DNA of 64,000 nt from Zonotrichia leucophrys gambelii. Lineage: Eukaryota; Chordata; Aves; Passeriformes; Passerellidae. Below, piece by piece: positions 25,936 to 38,413 of the stretch (positions are counted from its first letter, which is position 1; the number at the start of each line of letters is the position of its first letter). The notes beneath the pieces are model-generated. The model was not told where the DNA came from and ran no database searches. It was given only the letters and a program-made list of their open reading frames with translations. The stretch spans positions 6,469,038-6,533,037 of the forward strand of contig NC_088173.1 of NCBI RefSeq assembly GCF_028769735.1, in the 5' to 3' direction. A program made the translations under genes and the position numbers.

Positions 25936-26474
25936 GGTCTGGTTTTGGCTAAGACAGTGTTTATTTTCTTCTTAGTAGCTAGTACAGGGCTGTGTTTGGG
26001 ATTTAGTATGAAGATCATATTGATAGCACGCAGATGTTCTGGCTGTTCTGGATATTGCTTACACTAAGTCAAGGACTTTTCAGTGTCTCCTGCTCTGCTA
26101 GTGAGGAGTTGCATGAAAAGCTGGGAGGGAGCATAGACAGGACAGGTGATCCAAACTCTTCCAAAGGATATTCCACACCACAGTATTCCACACCCAGTAT
26201 ATAAACTGGGGGAGTTACCTGAAACTGGGGCCCATCACAATTCTGGGATAGGTTTGGTATTGGTCAGTGAGTGGTGAACAACTTCTTTTTCTTGGGTTCT
26301 GTTACTCTCTCCCCCTATCCTTAGTGCTAAAATCATTACATGCTGTTCCAATAATTAAATTGTTCTAATCTCAACCCAGGAGGTTTGCCTCTGCTTTCTG
26401 ATTCTTCTCTCCACCAGGGGAGAGTGAGCCAGCATCTGCATGGTACATAGCTGCCAGCTGGGCTTAAATGGCAT
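25936..26474 (+). mobile_element. Nearly complete ERV solo LTR (family B), plus strand
   Basis: The 5' part, GGTCTGGTTTTGGCTAAGACA from 25936, corresponds to the start of a common avian LTR that begins TGTGCTGGTTTTGGCTGGGA. The order then follows that family: the TAGTAGCTAG...GGGCTGTGTTTGG block, the CTTACAC...GTCAAGG block, TATATAAA at 26198-26205, a CTCTCCCCC block, ATTAAA as poly(A) signal at 26354-26359, TCTAATCTCAACCCA..., and a 3' end AGCTGCCAGCTGGGCTTAAA near 26468. Length is about 540 bp. No retroviral genes are adjacent, so it is a solo LTR. The ends are mutated, and no target duplication is evident. Related copies are at 51787-52739 (minus) and 59229-59683 (plus). Confidence 0.75.
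26198..26205 (+). promoter_or_regulatory. TATA box of the family-B LTR
   Basis: TATATAAA sits in the U3 region about 150 bp upstream of the ATTAAA poly(A) signal, as expected for an LTR promoter. The equivalent motif in the 59-kb copy is identical. Activity is unknown. Confidence 0.5.
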
Positions 26475-29120
26475 CTGCTTTTCTCTTTTGCCTCCAATTC
26501 CAACTGGACATGGCATCCAATCCCTCTGTACTCAAGTCTCTATCTGTTCTGCTTCCATGACACAGAAAGAATTAGGATGTCTGCAGACCTGATCATGAAA
26601 AATGGCATCACATTCCTTAAAACAAGAAAACCTGGAATACTCCCCGCTTACAGCAAAAAAAGAGGGGAAATGTGGGTAGTCTGCAATGTGGGTCCCTGTG
26701 CAGAAGAAACAGTAACTTGCCTGACTCTGGTAAACTTTGATAAGCTTCAGCGTTAAAGACGTAAAATCTCCCTGTCTTTCTTCATTATGTTCAGAAAATT
26801 ATTTTGTTGTTATTTTCTTATAGTGCATACCAGTTTAGAAAAAAATGCTGCAGCTTTTTTCACTTACACTTTTTGTATTTGTATTAGACTGCTGATTTGA
26901 GTATTTTGATAAAACAAATAATTCTTGAAGCTTGACTGAGACTTAATTCCAGAAAAGACTAACCATATGAGCCAGAAGTATTGAAATAAAAGTTGAGAAA
27001 TGCAATTCCAAAAGACTTTTAGCAAATTACTAGACCTGAAAGAGTTTCTTTGGAACTCTTAAATCCTTTCAAAATATACTCTGATTCTATTATCCAAAAT
27101 TCTATAAAATTCAGGACAACTTGTTTGTGCATATGGAAAATGAAAGTAGTGTGAGTTTTGTCACGTGCAACCCAGGAAATTGGAAAAATTTCTCCTAACA
27201 TTGTACAGTTGTGGAATACCTATTTTTCTTTCATCAGCAATTTTTTTTTAAATGTGAACATTCAGATCACCTGAAGATGATTGAACTTGCTTTTTACTTG
27301 ATATTTTATTATAAAATATTATCATCACACCAGGACTCAGAACTATCAGAGAGAAGAGAGGAAATGTTTCAGAACTAAACTAGTAATTGATAGATTGTAG
27401 TTTTTTCTATGATGATATTTTCTGGCTTTCTGGTAGATTCCCGCTGTGCTCATAGTATTTTATGGAATCAAGACAGAGGAAGTTAATGCAAAAGTTTTTT
27501 ATTGCAATAGGAATTAAAACTGTATGAAATAAGGGAAAATATAGCATTTAATATTTAGCTTCACAATGCATCATGTGCAATGCAGGTAAAGCCAGGAAAA
27601 AGTTTTCAGACAAAGCTAATGCAAGGGAACATCATGCAATTTTCTTCATTAGTTTTGGCAAAACAGAAGATAAGCAAAGTTAAACATGATGGTTATTTAT
27701 TTTTATCCCAAAAATAAAGTACAAAATTTTGTTTATTTAGTTTAGGAAAAAATCCCCAACATCTAAAGTGAAATCAAGGAAAGGAATATTCACAAAAAAA
27801 CCAAACCAAACCAAAAAAAGCAACAAAAAAGTCCCCAAACAAACAAAAAAAAGAAGTTGCTCTTTCCTAGCTATAGATCTTACATAAATTTTGAAATAAT
27901 CTGTATTCCCCTTTGATAGTTGTCATTGGACAGATTACACTGTGTAGGGTTTATACACTGCATGCAAGTGTCAGGATGTAAAATCTGTCAGAAATACAAG
28001 TCTGTCTGAAAACTCAAAAATTACCTTTGATACCAAGCTAAACATTCATTTTTTTCAGGACCTCATATCAAAATGTTGATGTACTATCTGAAAAAAAAAA
28101 AAACTAGAAAAAAAACCCAAACTAATCAAACAGAAGCAGTTCATCAAGTTTGGTGTTACAGGACAGAAAAGGTGGTGTGGCAAACTCCTATTGCAAACAT
28201 GGGTTTCAATGTTCATACTAACTACAGCAAATAAAAAGAAACACTGCGAAGTTCTTGGCCTCTGCAATTTACTTAAAGGATTTTACTAGGGAAAAATCAG
28301 CACTTTATTTTAGCTGGTTGTATGGGAGAGTCCAGAATTACAGAAATGTGACTGATGGGGAAAATATCAGGGACTATAGATCTATAAATTTTATTCCATG
28401 TAAACTTCCCCCTCATCAATAGTGTATCAGCAGAGCACCTTGAGAGTCTGAGAACATACCAATACTGTAATGCATTGCTCTCTTCAAATATAAAAAGGGA
28501 AGCTGAAGCAGGAAAGAAAGGTCTCAAAACTGTAAGAGAAACTTAAAGACAAGTTAGAGTGCCAGGCCACCGTGGCTTGGCTGACAATGAACTATTGCAA
28601 AATTCTACACAGATTTCATGATTCTTTATAATGTTAGAATTCTGAAGAGAAAACAGATTTTTTTCATACTTGTCCTTTAGTCAGCGTGCCGTGAATGACA
28701 CCAAATTACATGGAACTGCAAAGACAATGGAGTTAATGGAGGAAGCACAGCTGTATTAATAAAGAATGCAAGTACAAGTCAGAGGTAGTTTCTAGGCACA
28801 GCAGGAAGTCTGAGACACATCTTGATTTTCCTAATTGGAGGAAAAATAGATTACTCATCTATGCTCCATGCTGGTTATCAAAACACTTGTACTGAAGCCC
28901 AATTTACCTTTATGGGCTAATCAGGAGAAAAGAGTTTACAGGAAACTCCCTTCAAAACCCAGCTGAGAGAGAACCAGATCTCAGTATATGTAAAAAGCCA
29001 AGTGCCTACTGCAGGCAGTGGAACTGTGCTAGGTAATGTGGCTGATAAAATTATCTTGTATTTCTGGCTATCTTAGGTGCCAGTTTTCTGCTCTGAGCTA
29101 GGGTATTTTCCTATAAGACT
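26475..29120. other. Non-coding DNA with an A-rich tract
   Basis: I see no gene or recognised mobile element. An A-rich CCAAA-type tract lies at 27791-27854, and there is an interrupted A run near 28090-28120. Confidence 0.55.
27791..27854. repeat. A-rich CCAAA/CAAAC low-complexity tract
   Basis: The plus strand has only two or three G residues here and repeats units such as CCAAA and CAAAC. It is a simple repeat without a recognised neighbouring element. Confidence 0.75.
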
Positions 29121-29253
29121 TGGGGACACTCAAGGCCAGACTGGCTGGTGCTTTGAGCAACCAGGTCTAGTGGAGGGTGTCCCTGCCCATGGAGGTTGGA
29201 ACAAGATGATTTTTTGAGGTCCCTTTCATCCCAAACCATTAGAATTCTTTGAC
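29121..29253 (+). mobile_element. CR1 LINE 3'-end fragment
   Basis: The sequence follows the avian CR1 3' end in order: GGGACACTCAAGGCCAGACT, then GGCTGGTGCTTTGAGCAACC, GGTCTAGTGGAGGGTGTCCC, TGCCCATGGAGGTTGGAAC, AAGATGATTTTTTGAGGTCC, and CTTTCATCCCAAACCATTAG. The 5' side is truncated, as is usual for CR1. The terminal ATTCTATGATT-type repeat is reduced to AGAATTCTTTGA. About 130 bp remain, with no coding capacity. Confidence 0.9.
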
Positions 29254-32200
29254 TTTCTTGAATGCAACTTTCAAATGTTTTTCCTTCAAATGTCAATATT
29301 CTGAGATCTAGTAAAAGAGAAAGAAATCCTTATTTAGTTTTGCCACCAAAAAATTCAAAATTTAGAGTTTTATTGACCTGGGAGTAATGTGGGAAGGGTA
29401 AACCAGAGAAATAGAAAGGATTTTGGTTTAGTTTCGGTTTTTTTTTTTTTTCTTACATTTTATAATGATATAAATTAATGAACATTCTACAGATCTCAAA
29501 TGTATTCCTAGATGTTGGCAAGACTAATTCAGACAGATGTGGTTTGCACTAACTGTTTCCCACTTAGCTCCTGTATCCTGTACCAATCTTCTTGTTCCTC
29601 TGCCAGGTGTGCCCCAGGGCCCAGAGCACAAGGCTGAAGTGGTCAGTGTGTGGGGCTGCTGGCAAGCAGTCAATAAAGATTACATGGAAAAAAGACTCGT
29701 GAAGACTTTCAGGTCTTTTGTTGGTACAAGTTTTCATGAATGCCTCTGCAAATGGTTCCTTTCATATTGGGAAATCTGGAATGAAAATCATGGTTCAAGT
29801 TAAAAAAAAAAGACATATTAGATTTCTAGTTTTCATTTTAATTTGTGGCAGCTTTTTTCTAACAATGATAATGTCAAAAACACCAGGCTTATGGTGCACT
29901 CACAGTGAACATTTAAGGAGAGATAAGTCAGTGAGAATTCTTTCCCAGTACATTCAAGATTATAAACCATGGCCAACTCTTTGCTTTGAAAATGATTTGA
30001 CATCTTCAAATCTATAAAGTAGTATGGGAAGAAAACCTCAAAAATTAGATTAGTTTCTGTCTCATGAAAAATAGCGGAATTTGATCAGAAGTCTTCAATC
30101 AAAATGAAATCTCAACAGAAAATATGTTCTCCATGGAACCAGCTGTACTTTGATTTTATCAACCTTTTATTGCTTTACCTATTTTTTTCATAAAAAAGTA
30201 TTCTTCGTGTAGACAAAAAAATGAAAAGTCTTTGTACAAGCCTAAGCAAAGCAATGTGAAGGATTTATTTTTAATTCATTTTATAAGGTCATCTAACCAA
30301 TGTGATTGGAAAATGCATATTAAGACACAATTGGACAGTGTTATGCAAAATTTCATTCCATGTCACTCTTGCTGACATTGCTAACAGAAATGCTTGGCTA
30401 TACTACAAATTCTCTGCTTGGTTAGTCATGCCTGAACCTGAAAATCAGAGCTGAGGGACAAAAAAAATGTGAATTCAACCTTTTACAAATAACTGTATTT
30501 AGATTGATATCCAAAATTCAGTGAAATTATTTTAATTTTTCTATTATATTACTATGTAATTATATGTAAGTACATTTTAGAAAGAAGAAGAGGGAGTTTG
30601 TTTTTATTGTGAAATTCCAAACCTAAAAGTTACAAAATGTACTTTTAAAAGAAATTGTACAGAATTGTATTTCCCTGAAATATTGAATTAAAACAATTCT
30701 TGGGTTTTGATGAAAAAAAAAAATATTTGTGTGCATAATATCTAGCTATCTCTAAAGAACACTGCTATTATTAATAGGAATGTGTGTGTGAGCTTGTGTC
30801 TGTGCATGCAAAGCAATCACTGCACTTCTGAATTTGATAAAAAAAGGTTACACTCAGTATGGAAGTACCAGCAAAGCACAACTTATATTCAAGATAGCTT
30901 TTAAAATAATAAACCATTCCATGGATCAGGAGGGAATGATCGTATTTGTCTGCTCTGAGTAGTGTATCAATGAGAAACCGTGACTGCTTGCAGCCATCAG
31001 ACCTGTGCTGCTCCCTGATGACAATGCTGTCTAGCCCCAACAGACTCCATCAGCCATCAAGAAGTTGCAGGCTTTGTTAGAAAGGCCAGCTGTCGTCCAT
31101 GTAACCCTGCTGTGGAAAGCTGAATTCTCTTGTAAATAAATCTCTTCTTTTCCTTGTTGAGATTCATTTTTGGTGACTTGTTTCTGTGGTAAACAATGAG
31201 CCATCTCGTCAGTCTACACTGGGGTAGGGGTGAGATGCACAGCGAGGGGGAGAAGGAGCTGCAGCATCTCCCAGTGCATTTTCTGCCTTGGGACTATCAG
31301 TGGATCATGATGCTTTTAGTGATATGTGCCACACAGAGAACTTCCCAGTGAGGTAGTAATGGCCAATTGATTTAATTAATTATCTTAAGGAGGTCTGTAG
31401 TTTGGCATCTGTAATGAAAGATATGGTGGCCTTAGGTCTTCTCACAGTTTTGCATTGTGAAATACTGATCTTTCAGGAACTGTGCAGACAATAATCTACC
31501 TTGACAGAGACACAAACTTCCTTATTCACTGTCTTTTCTGGCCTTATCACTCTTGCCTGCAGTGGGACTCTCATATGGCGAATAAAATTTTTAAGAATTT
31601 GATTGCAAGACCTCATTTTTCTTTAGAGCTAGTAAAAGATAATGCAATTCTGCAAAACTATTTCTCATGCCTTTTTTAATTTTCATGGTCAGATTCCCCA
31701 CTGAATTCTGCTTCCTTTTCTGCTAATTTGAGCAGAAGAAATAATATAATACATAATCAGGGAACATCTTTCAATAGAGAGCATATTTCATTAATAACAG
31801 ATTCATCCATGAGGTAAGAGTAATATACTTTTGTGGATATTGCTGTTCAAGTGATTGTGGGTTTTGTTCCAAAAGGATGATAGGGCTGTCTTCTTTTGTT
31901 TGATATCTGACCAGAATCTAATCTGTTTCATTTGTGACCTTATCTTTCCATTGCCACAATGTTACATTACAATTTGTTGATTCTTCTTTGAGGATATCTA
32001 GAATGTCATTTATGTGTTAAATAAACTAAACCTATCCAAACACATCAGGCCTTTATAGACATATCATTTTTGTCAAATTCTTCTTTCCAATGAAACAATA
32101 GACTGTTTCCAAGTTGCTTGACAAAGGGAATTAAATTTATCAAAGCCTAAACTAAGTCTTTATCTTGTTGGAACCTGTGTTCCCCTATATATACAAATAA

Positions 32201-34012
32201 CAGTTTAGAAGTGCTTCTATCTTTTCAAGTTAGATGTTTTCAAACATGAACAGCATGGCTATTTCTTCTGGCAGGGAATCAAACTTCTTCAAAGGGATCA
32301 AATCAAAACACTCGGAAGCTTTTGAATTTCTCTTCTGGCACAGTTTAGGCAAATATGAACATTTAACATTCAAAACCATTTTAGAACTCAATATGCCACT
32401 TGCTGCTCATGTGTCCACATTTCTATGACAGATACTCTCTCACATACAAGCTTTTCCAGAGTTTTCTGACTTGCTTAGTTTCAGAGAAGCCTTAATAATA
32501 CAGTGTGAGCAATTTCTTCCATTTTCCATTGCTTTTTTTTATCTCTTGTACAGAAAGATCAGAGATAAGACATATCAAACAGTATTGTGAAAGAAAAATT
32601 TCATTGTATTCAAATGTGCCTGGGAATGTAAAGCGGTGGAATTCTACCAAGTAAATCAAGTAACAAACATAAATATTCTGTTAACATCTCTTTTATATGT
32701 GGGTGGGAAAGGAAAACAAATATAACATTTTAAAGAAGAAGAAATTTGAGTGACAACAGGCTCTGTAAAGTCTTACTTAATTTTCTAAACATCCATTACT
32801 TTCAATATTCATTTTGTAACTGGGGGTGGCAGGTGATCAGGAATGGTTGAAAAGCATGCCTTTAGCTATACTGAAGTTAGGAAACATGGCAGTTCTCCTA
32901 AATCCTTTTGTGACTCATTCCTTTCATTTTACAGTGAGAACTATTTTTTCAGTCGCCCAGACTTTATACACACACATATCATTTTGGGACCTATTTCAAG
33001 GAAAGGGATTTTTTTTTTTAATATTTGCCCTCACAGCATGGTTTGGAGCCCTGGATTTCCTGTGGATGTAGGTATTTGGAATTCCCTATCAGCCCAAGCA
33101 CAGGTAAGAAGAGCCAGCTTATCTGACTCTTCCTTAAGAGGTCATCAACTCTTCCTCTTCTCCTGGAAAGGAGTTTAGGTGTTTACTTTGCAAGAATAAT
33201 TCTCTACTGCCACTTGGATAGAATCCAAAAGGTGAGTGACTCAACAGCAAAAAATGCCAACATCAATATCAGTCATATCTCAAAGTGTCTAATTTCCACC
33301 TGAAATTATTCTGATATGTTTGTTGACATCCTTCTGATTGTTATGTGCATTTTTAAAAGCCTGAAAAACCTAGAAAAATATTTCAGCACTTTATCTGCCA
33401 AAGCAGTGATGAGTCATAGTAATGAGTACTGATAAAATAGTGACAGCCTTTATACAGATTTAGTCTCAGACACTTTGGAAACTGTAGTTTAAAACCTTCC
33501 CAGATCTCAGTATTCCATTGATAAACTAGAAATTAGATCAGGGTGCAATTGGAGTGGGGCATGAAAGAAAGCAGGAGCTATGGAGAGGAGAGGACTTTAT
33601 CACCTTCCCCTGAAAGAAGGGGAATCTTTGGTGGCAGCCTTACCACTGGATCCCTTGGACTTCCTCCCCTCTTCTCAAGAACTTGGTGCTTTCTTATTGA
33701 TTTCCAGGATGAATTTCTATTTCCTTCTGTTTTATGCATCTATTTTGAAAGCTTAAAAATGGCCCATTATTTCAGATGGAGTTTGAGGGGGCATCATTTG
33801 AGATAGTTCTTGTCCCATAGACCTCATAGTTTACAGACCAGATCCTCCTCTTCCACAAACTGACATTTTTGTTCAAACCTTGCTTTTTAGATGATCCTGA
33901 AAGAGCAGCCACTCCTGCTTGAGCAGTCACATATGTAAACATGCATGCTGGATTTCCAGACACTTCCAGAAAAATAAGTGAATTTTTGCTAAAGTACTGG
34001 GCTGTGAATTTC

Positions 34013-34133
34013 TTTTTTTTTTTTTTTCAATTAAAAAAATACAAACCACAAATCAACAAACTAGCCAACCAAACAAGCAAACCCCCACTCCCAACAAAAC
34101 TCCCACTTCCAAACAAACCAAACAAACCACACT
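34013..34133. repeat. T15 run followed by an A/C-rich, nearly G-free tract
   Basis: Fifteen T at 34013-34027 are followed by about 105 bases composed almost entirely of A and C (with some T) on the plus strand, with only two or three G. Units such as CAAAC and CCAAA repeat irregularly. The strand asymmetry is strong, but no element body is attached. Confidence 0.75.
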
Positions 34134-34558
34134 AGAAAAGCTCTCCCCTTTCCTGTCATGGTCACATTTCTGCATGAAAATCCTAAAACCACAAATTTCC
34201 TTTCCTGGAAAAGGAAGACTTATTTTATTTGTTGTGTTCCTATATTGTGTCAGTTCTCACAGCCATTCTGTATTCTCTGACATTATAGCTCAGTCTCTGT
34301 GTTCATTTTTTTCCCCTAAGTCTCTGCCTTCTCAATAGATGCTAAAAGCAGACTCATTTATCATTCCAATAAGTGAATCAGTTAATCTGAACACTGACTT
34401 TCTGAATACTAATTAGAGAATACTTATTTATAGGCATCAAGCAGGATTTTTAGAAACTATATGGGCCACGTCCAGACGACTTAAGGAACTAGAGGTATCT
34501 TTTAAGGAACTAAAGATTGAGTAAGAGTTGGCAGCATTTTTCAGCTCCTGAATCTGGA

Positions 34559-34694
34559 GCCCTCCATGACCCCTTTCAGCTGCATCCTAATATAGCAACA
34601 GAATGAGATTCACATATGTTCTTTCCTCCAACCCCAGCATCTTGGTTTCCATGGGACAGAAACTCAAGGGGTACTGAAAGGGGTCATGGAGGGC
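34559..34694. repeat. 136-bp palindromic unit with perfect 21-bp inverted repeats
   Basis: The left arm at 34559-34579 starts GCCCTCCATGACCC. The right arm at 34674-34694 starts CTGAAAGGGGTCATGG. The arms are exact reverse complements over 21 bases and enclose 94 bases. Pairing stops abruptly on both sides. The flanks show no target duplication. It could be a miniature inverted-repeat element, the trace of a template-switch mutation, or a cruciform- or hairpin-forming site. No coding sequence lies inside. Confidence 0.9.
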
Positions 34695-37600
34695 ACAAAT
34701 AGGTCACTGATAGGTGCTAATGGTGAGCAGGGGTGAAGGTGCTAAGGATTCTGTTCTTCCATGAAAAGGCAAAGACTTCAGACAGAATAAAGCATCTAAG
34801 CCTGGTAGTGGTGCCAACCAATGTCCTGGGCTGTGTCTGTCTAATGCCAGGGTCTGTAAGACCAAAAGAGCACTACAAGTGCATGTCTCCCATGCACCCA
34901 AGATTTGGTTCTGCACAGATGCAGAAGTGCCTAAGCCTCACAGGACTGAGCAGCTTGTTCTGTCATTCCTGCCAAAGCCCTGCTTTCAGTAGCTATGACA
35001 TCTTCTGCACAAATCTTTGCTGTACATTGCAGATGAAATAGATGTTGTCTATCACGCATCAAACACCTTCTGGCAGGAGTTTTTTCCTGTGTGATCTCTC
35101 ATTCTTTGGTCACACAGCATTAGATCATTTAAGTATCTGAACACCACAGTTCACACTGTATTACAGCAAAGCTTCCTCTGTCAAAGCAGGTGGGAGAGAA
35201 GATTAAAATAAGGACACACAACTGTGTGTGGGGGATGCAGGGCAAATAGAAATGAAAATCTTGATTTCAGCCTTCCCTGTGTGTTGTAATAAAAGACAGC
35301 AGTCTATTGGATTATGGTGATAGTAGCTATTGAAATTGGTCCTTGCAGGCAGGAGAAAACACTTTTTGAGAGAATGGTTTGATTGCGAGAGTAAGGACCC
35401 GTACTGTCTTCTGTCATAGTACAGGTAGGAGCTCTTGCTCTGGCATCAAGCAAAACTCCAAACTATTAAAGAAAAGGTGAAGCTTAGAAACAAGCTCTGT
35501 TCAGTTTGGCTTTTTTTTCCCCTTAGCCCAGCGTTTTCAACCAATTATGATTAAATAAATATATGATTCTTATTTTGATCTGTCCAAAGTCTCTTAGAAA
35601 CTTGGGTCTCATTCCAATGGCCACTGGAGTAGAAACTGTTCTTAATATTTTTATTCTAATGACTTAATGGTGGCATGAATATAATTGAAAGAATTGAAAG
35701 ACAATCACATTTGTAGAAAATTAAAAATTTCTGATTAAACCATTGTTGACTTAGGAAAGCCTTTTTAATTTGGTGTAAAATTATAGTAAATTTAATGAAG
35801 AAGTAAATTTTGAATTCTAAAAAATAAACTACATCTTTCTGGCATATAAATCATGAGGGGCACTTTCTTAAGTGCTCTATGATGACCTGGAATTGTCCTA
35901 TTTTAGTCTTACTGAACATTTGGGAATGTTCAGGAATGCTTTGGGTTTTATTTTTAGGGGCAGAAGAGAGCTATTTATTGCCTGTTCTTAAAAGGGACAG
36001 GTAAAAAACAGTAGCCCTACTTGTTTATTTTTGGATCTGTAAATGCAAGTGCACAGTTTCTATAGATACCACTGGGTAATCCAGCAGAAATGTAGGCTGC
36101 TCTGAATGGAGAGCTCAAAAGCAAGACAGACCAACCTGCTCAGGGGGGCTGTAAATGTCCATTTTGTGCTACCTTTATGACTCATGCTTTGAGAAGTATA
36201 TTTGTTACTGTGAAATTTTCAGATGTTTATTCCAAATATCCTCCCCAAATCAATTTAAATCTGAAAATTTCAGCATACTGAAATGTATCACCATCCTTTG
36301 CTTCAAAAATGAACAGAGAATTCAAAGCAATTTCATAACTGCTTCAGAGTTCCCATGTTTGAAAGAGACCATAGGAAAGAGACTTTTGTATTGATTAAAA
36401 TGTGTTGCTTTCTTTTCCTTCTCCTTAATGTCATGAGGTGGCCTTTGAAGTCTGTGTTGATAACTTATCAAAAGTGGGTGATGTCTGGAAAACAAAGTGA
36501 GCCAGCTTTGGAATTTAACTGCCCCTTGCTCAAAATATTTCTCTGCTTATTGCAGTGGAAGTCCATGCTTTATCCTAATATGTAAAAGGAGTGTTCATAC
36601 AGGAATGACCAAGAAGAATGCAGGGAACACTTCTAAACTTTTACTCGGGCATATTGAGACGCAAGTTTTCTGCAAACACTGAACTTGTTTTTCTAGGCAA
36701 GATGAAGTCCAGAGATGGTTATGGTCATCACTGAGATGTATGGAAAGACATTGTTAGGATGCTGTGCTTGTTTTGTCATTATCTCATTCAGTTTTCTCTA
36801 TGATCATCTTGAAAATATATTTCCCAGCTTTAGTGAGTCTATTAGATCTGAGGATTGGGTCAAATTCCTGCCATTAACAACAATAAAAAAAGAAAGAAAA
36901 TATTGACAGGTACCAATTTCTAAATTTTGCAATCAAGTTTTACTTTATAGAGGACAAATGCATGCAAATATAGTCAAGTCATCCATTAATTCATTTGCTT
37001 TAGAAGTGTAGCAGTTAATTTTTTTTTCTGTCAATACAGCCCTTGACTGCAGTTAAAGGACATCCAATAAAGAGACAATGGTACATTGTCACTTATAAGC
37101 ATGTTCTTTTACTGTAATTTTTAATTTTGTAAACTCAGTTTAAGAGGTGGGACATCATAAAAGAAAAAAAAAGAGTAATCAATCATATTTTAAAAAATTT
37201 TGCTGGTATTTTTAGATTTACTATCTTAGGCACACATAAGAGATTCATTTGGTGTACCAAAAAAAACTTGCATATATATTTTTCCAGTTACATTGAACTA
37301 GAAATATTTGTTCTCTTACATAATAACACTTTGAGGCTGACAATGATTACTTCAAGTTTAATTAGCTAATTGATCTTCATTGCCTTTGTCTTCTGCCTTC
37401 CTTACTGCTTTTGCACCTTTCATGTGCAAATTTATCTTTGGCATAAATACACTGGCCTTCAGCCAAAATATCTCAGAGTTTTCTATTGGATCTTTCAATT
37501 TTCAGCAGCCTGTAAGCAGTCAGAAATTGTATAGGATCCTCCAAGAATAAATCAGATGTGGTACTCAAAAAAGTTGATGTAGCAATTGTTTTTTACTTTC

Positions 37601-37710
37601 TCCATGACAGGTTAGAAAATGGGAGTGCAGGTGGTGCTCTGCTCAATTCTTTCAGGAGCAGTGATGAATGGTGAAAGAAAAGAGGAAAAATCATGTTACC
37701 CATAAGTGGC

Positions 37711-38243
37711 TTAAGGACTGGTGCCATCAGCTGAATTTAGGGTTTTTTGATCATGGGGCAGCTTTTTGGCACCAGGTCTGCAAGAGTGAGATGGACTTCA
37801 TCTATCTAGAAAGGGCAGGAGGATTTTAGCCCATGAGTTGGTAGGGCTGATTGAGAGGGCTTTAAACCTGGTTCAAAGTGGGGTGGGGATGAAATCAGGC
37901 TCTTTAGAGATGAGCCTAGGGGTAGTAAGCCAGACTTGGGGTTGGTCCCTTCTTCCAGGTGACTAGCACTAGGACAAGAGGACACAGTCTGAAACTGCAC
38001 CAGGAGAGGTTTATGTTGGCCCTTAGGAAGAAGTGAAAAGAAAGTCACAGAAAGTGTGACTAGGCATTGGAATGGGCTGCCAAGGAAGGTGCTGGAGTCA
38101 CCATCCCTGGACATGTTTAAGAAATGACTGTAAAGGGCACTTGATGCCGTGGTCTGGTTGACAAGGTGCTGTTAGGTCACAGGTTGGAACTTCATATCTC
38201 AAACTTCTTTTCCAACCTAGCTGATTCTGTGATTCACTGATCC
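37711..38243 (+). mobile_element. Internally deleted CR1 LINE
   Basis: The left part, about 37711-37955, resembles the CR1 region upstream of ORF2 (ACTGGTGCCATCAG, TTTTTTGATCATGGGGCAGC, ATCTAGAAAGGGCAGG, GAGAGGGCTTTAAACC). The right part, about 37960-38243, is the end of ORF2 plus the 3' UTR (CTAGCACTAGGACAAGAGGA, GGAGAGGTTTATGTTGGC, GGAATGGGCTGCCAAGGAAG, CATCCCTGGACATGTTTAAG). It ends in TTCTGTGATTCACTGA, the expected CR1 3' repeat. Most of ORF2, including the catalytic part, is missing, so it cannot move by itself. A deletion within one copy or two adjacent insertions could explain the join near 37957. Confidence 0.85.
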
Positions 38244-38378
38244 TCAGTAGTTTTTTGACTAAATAATCTTTTACATCAAAAAAATCCTAAATTCTCCCTT
38301 ATTTTCCAAGGCTGACGGAGACCTGCATTATATTCGGAGCCCATCCACTAAAAAACACCAATATTTTCTAACCTGAAG

Positions 38379-38379
<1 letters not shown>

Positions 38380-38413
<34 letters not shown>
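38380..38413. repeat. ATT trinucleotide microsatellite
   Basis: About 11 uninterrupted copies of ATT (34 bp) run from 38380 to 38413. Perfect repeats of this length are usually polymorphic. Confidence 0.97.

Larger units (their letters stand above)
29254..37710. other. Non-coding DNA with one notable inverted repeat
   Basis: I recognise no gene or named repeat. Low-complexity DNA lies at 34013-34133 and a perfect 21-bp inverted repeat at 34559-34694. Around 31000-31170 the sequence has an LTR-like look (AATAAA near 31136) but I could not match it to a family. A slightly GC-richer stretch at 34700-35040 contains a 102-codon frame of no recognisable family. Confidence 0.5.

Noticed and set aside
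31000..31170. Possible LTR (AATAAA near 31136, T-rich downstream part)
   Set aside because: I could not find paired termini, a target duplication or a family resemblance. The evidence is too thin for a feature.
34733..35041. 102-codon open frame in a GC-richer stretch
   Set aside because: It has no start context, splice-site support or family motif, and a competing frame on the other strand. Probably chance.
37806..38114. 102-codon open frame on the minus strand
   Set aside because: It is antisense to the CR1 copy at 37711-38243.
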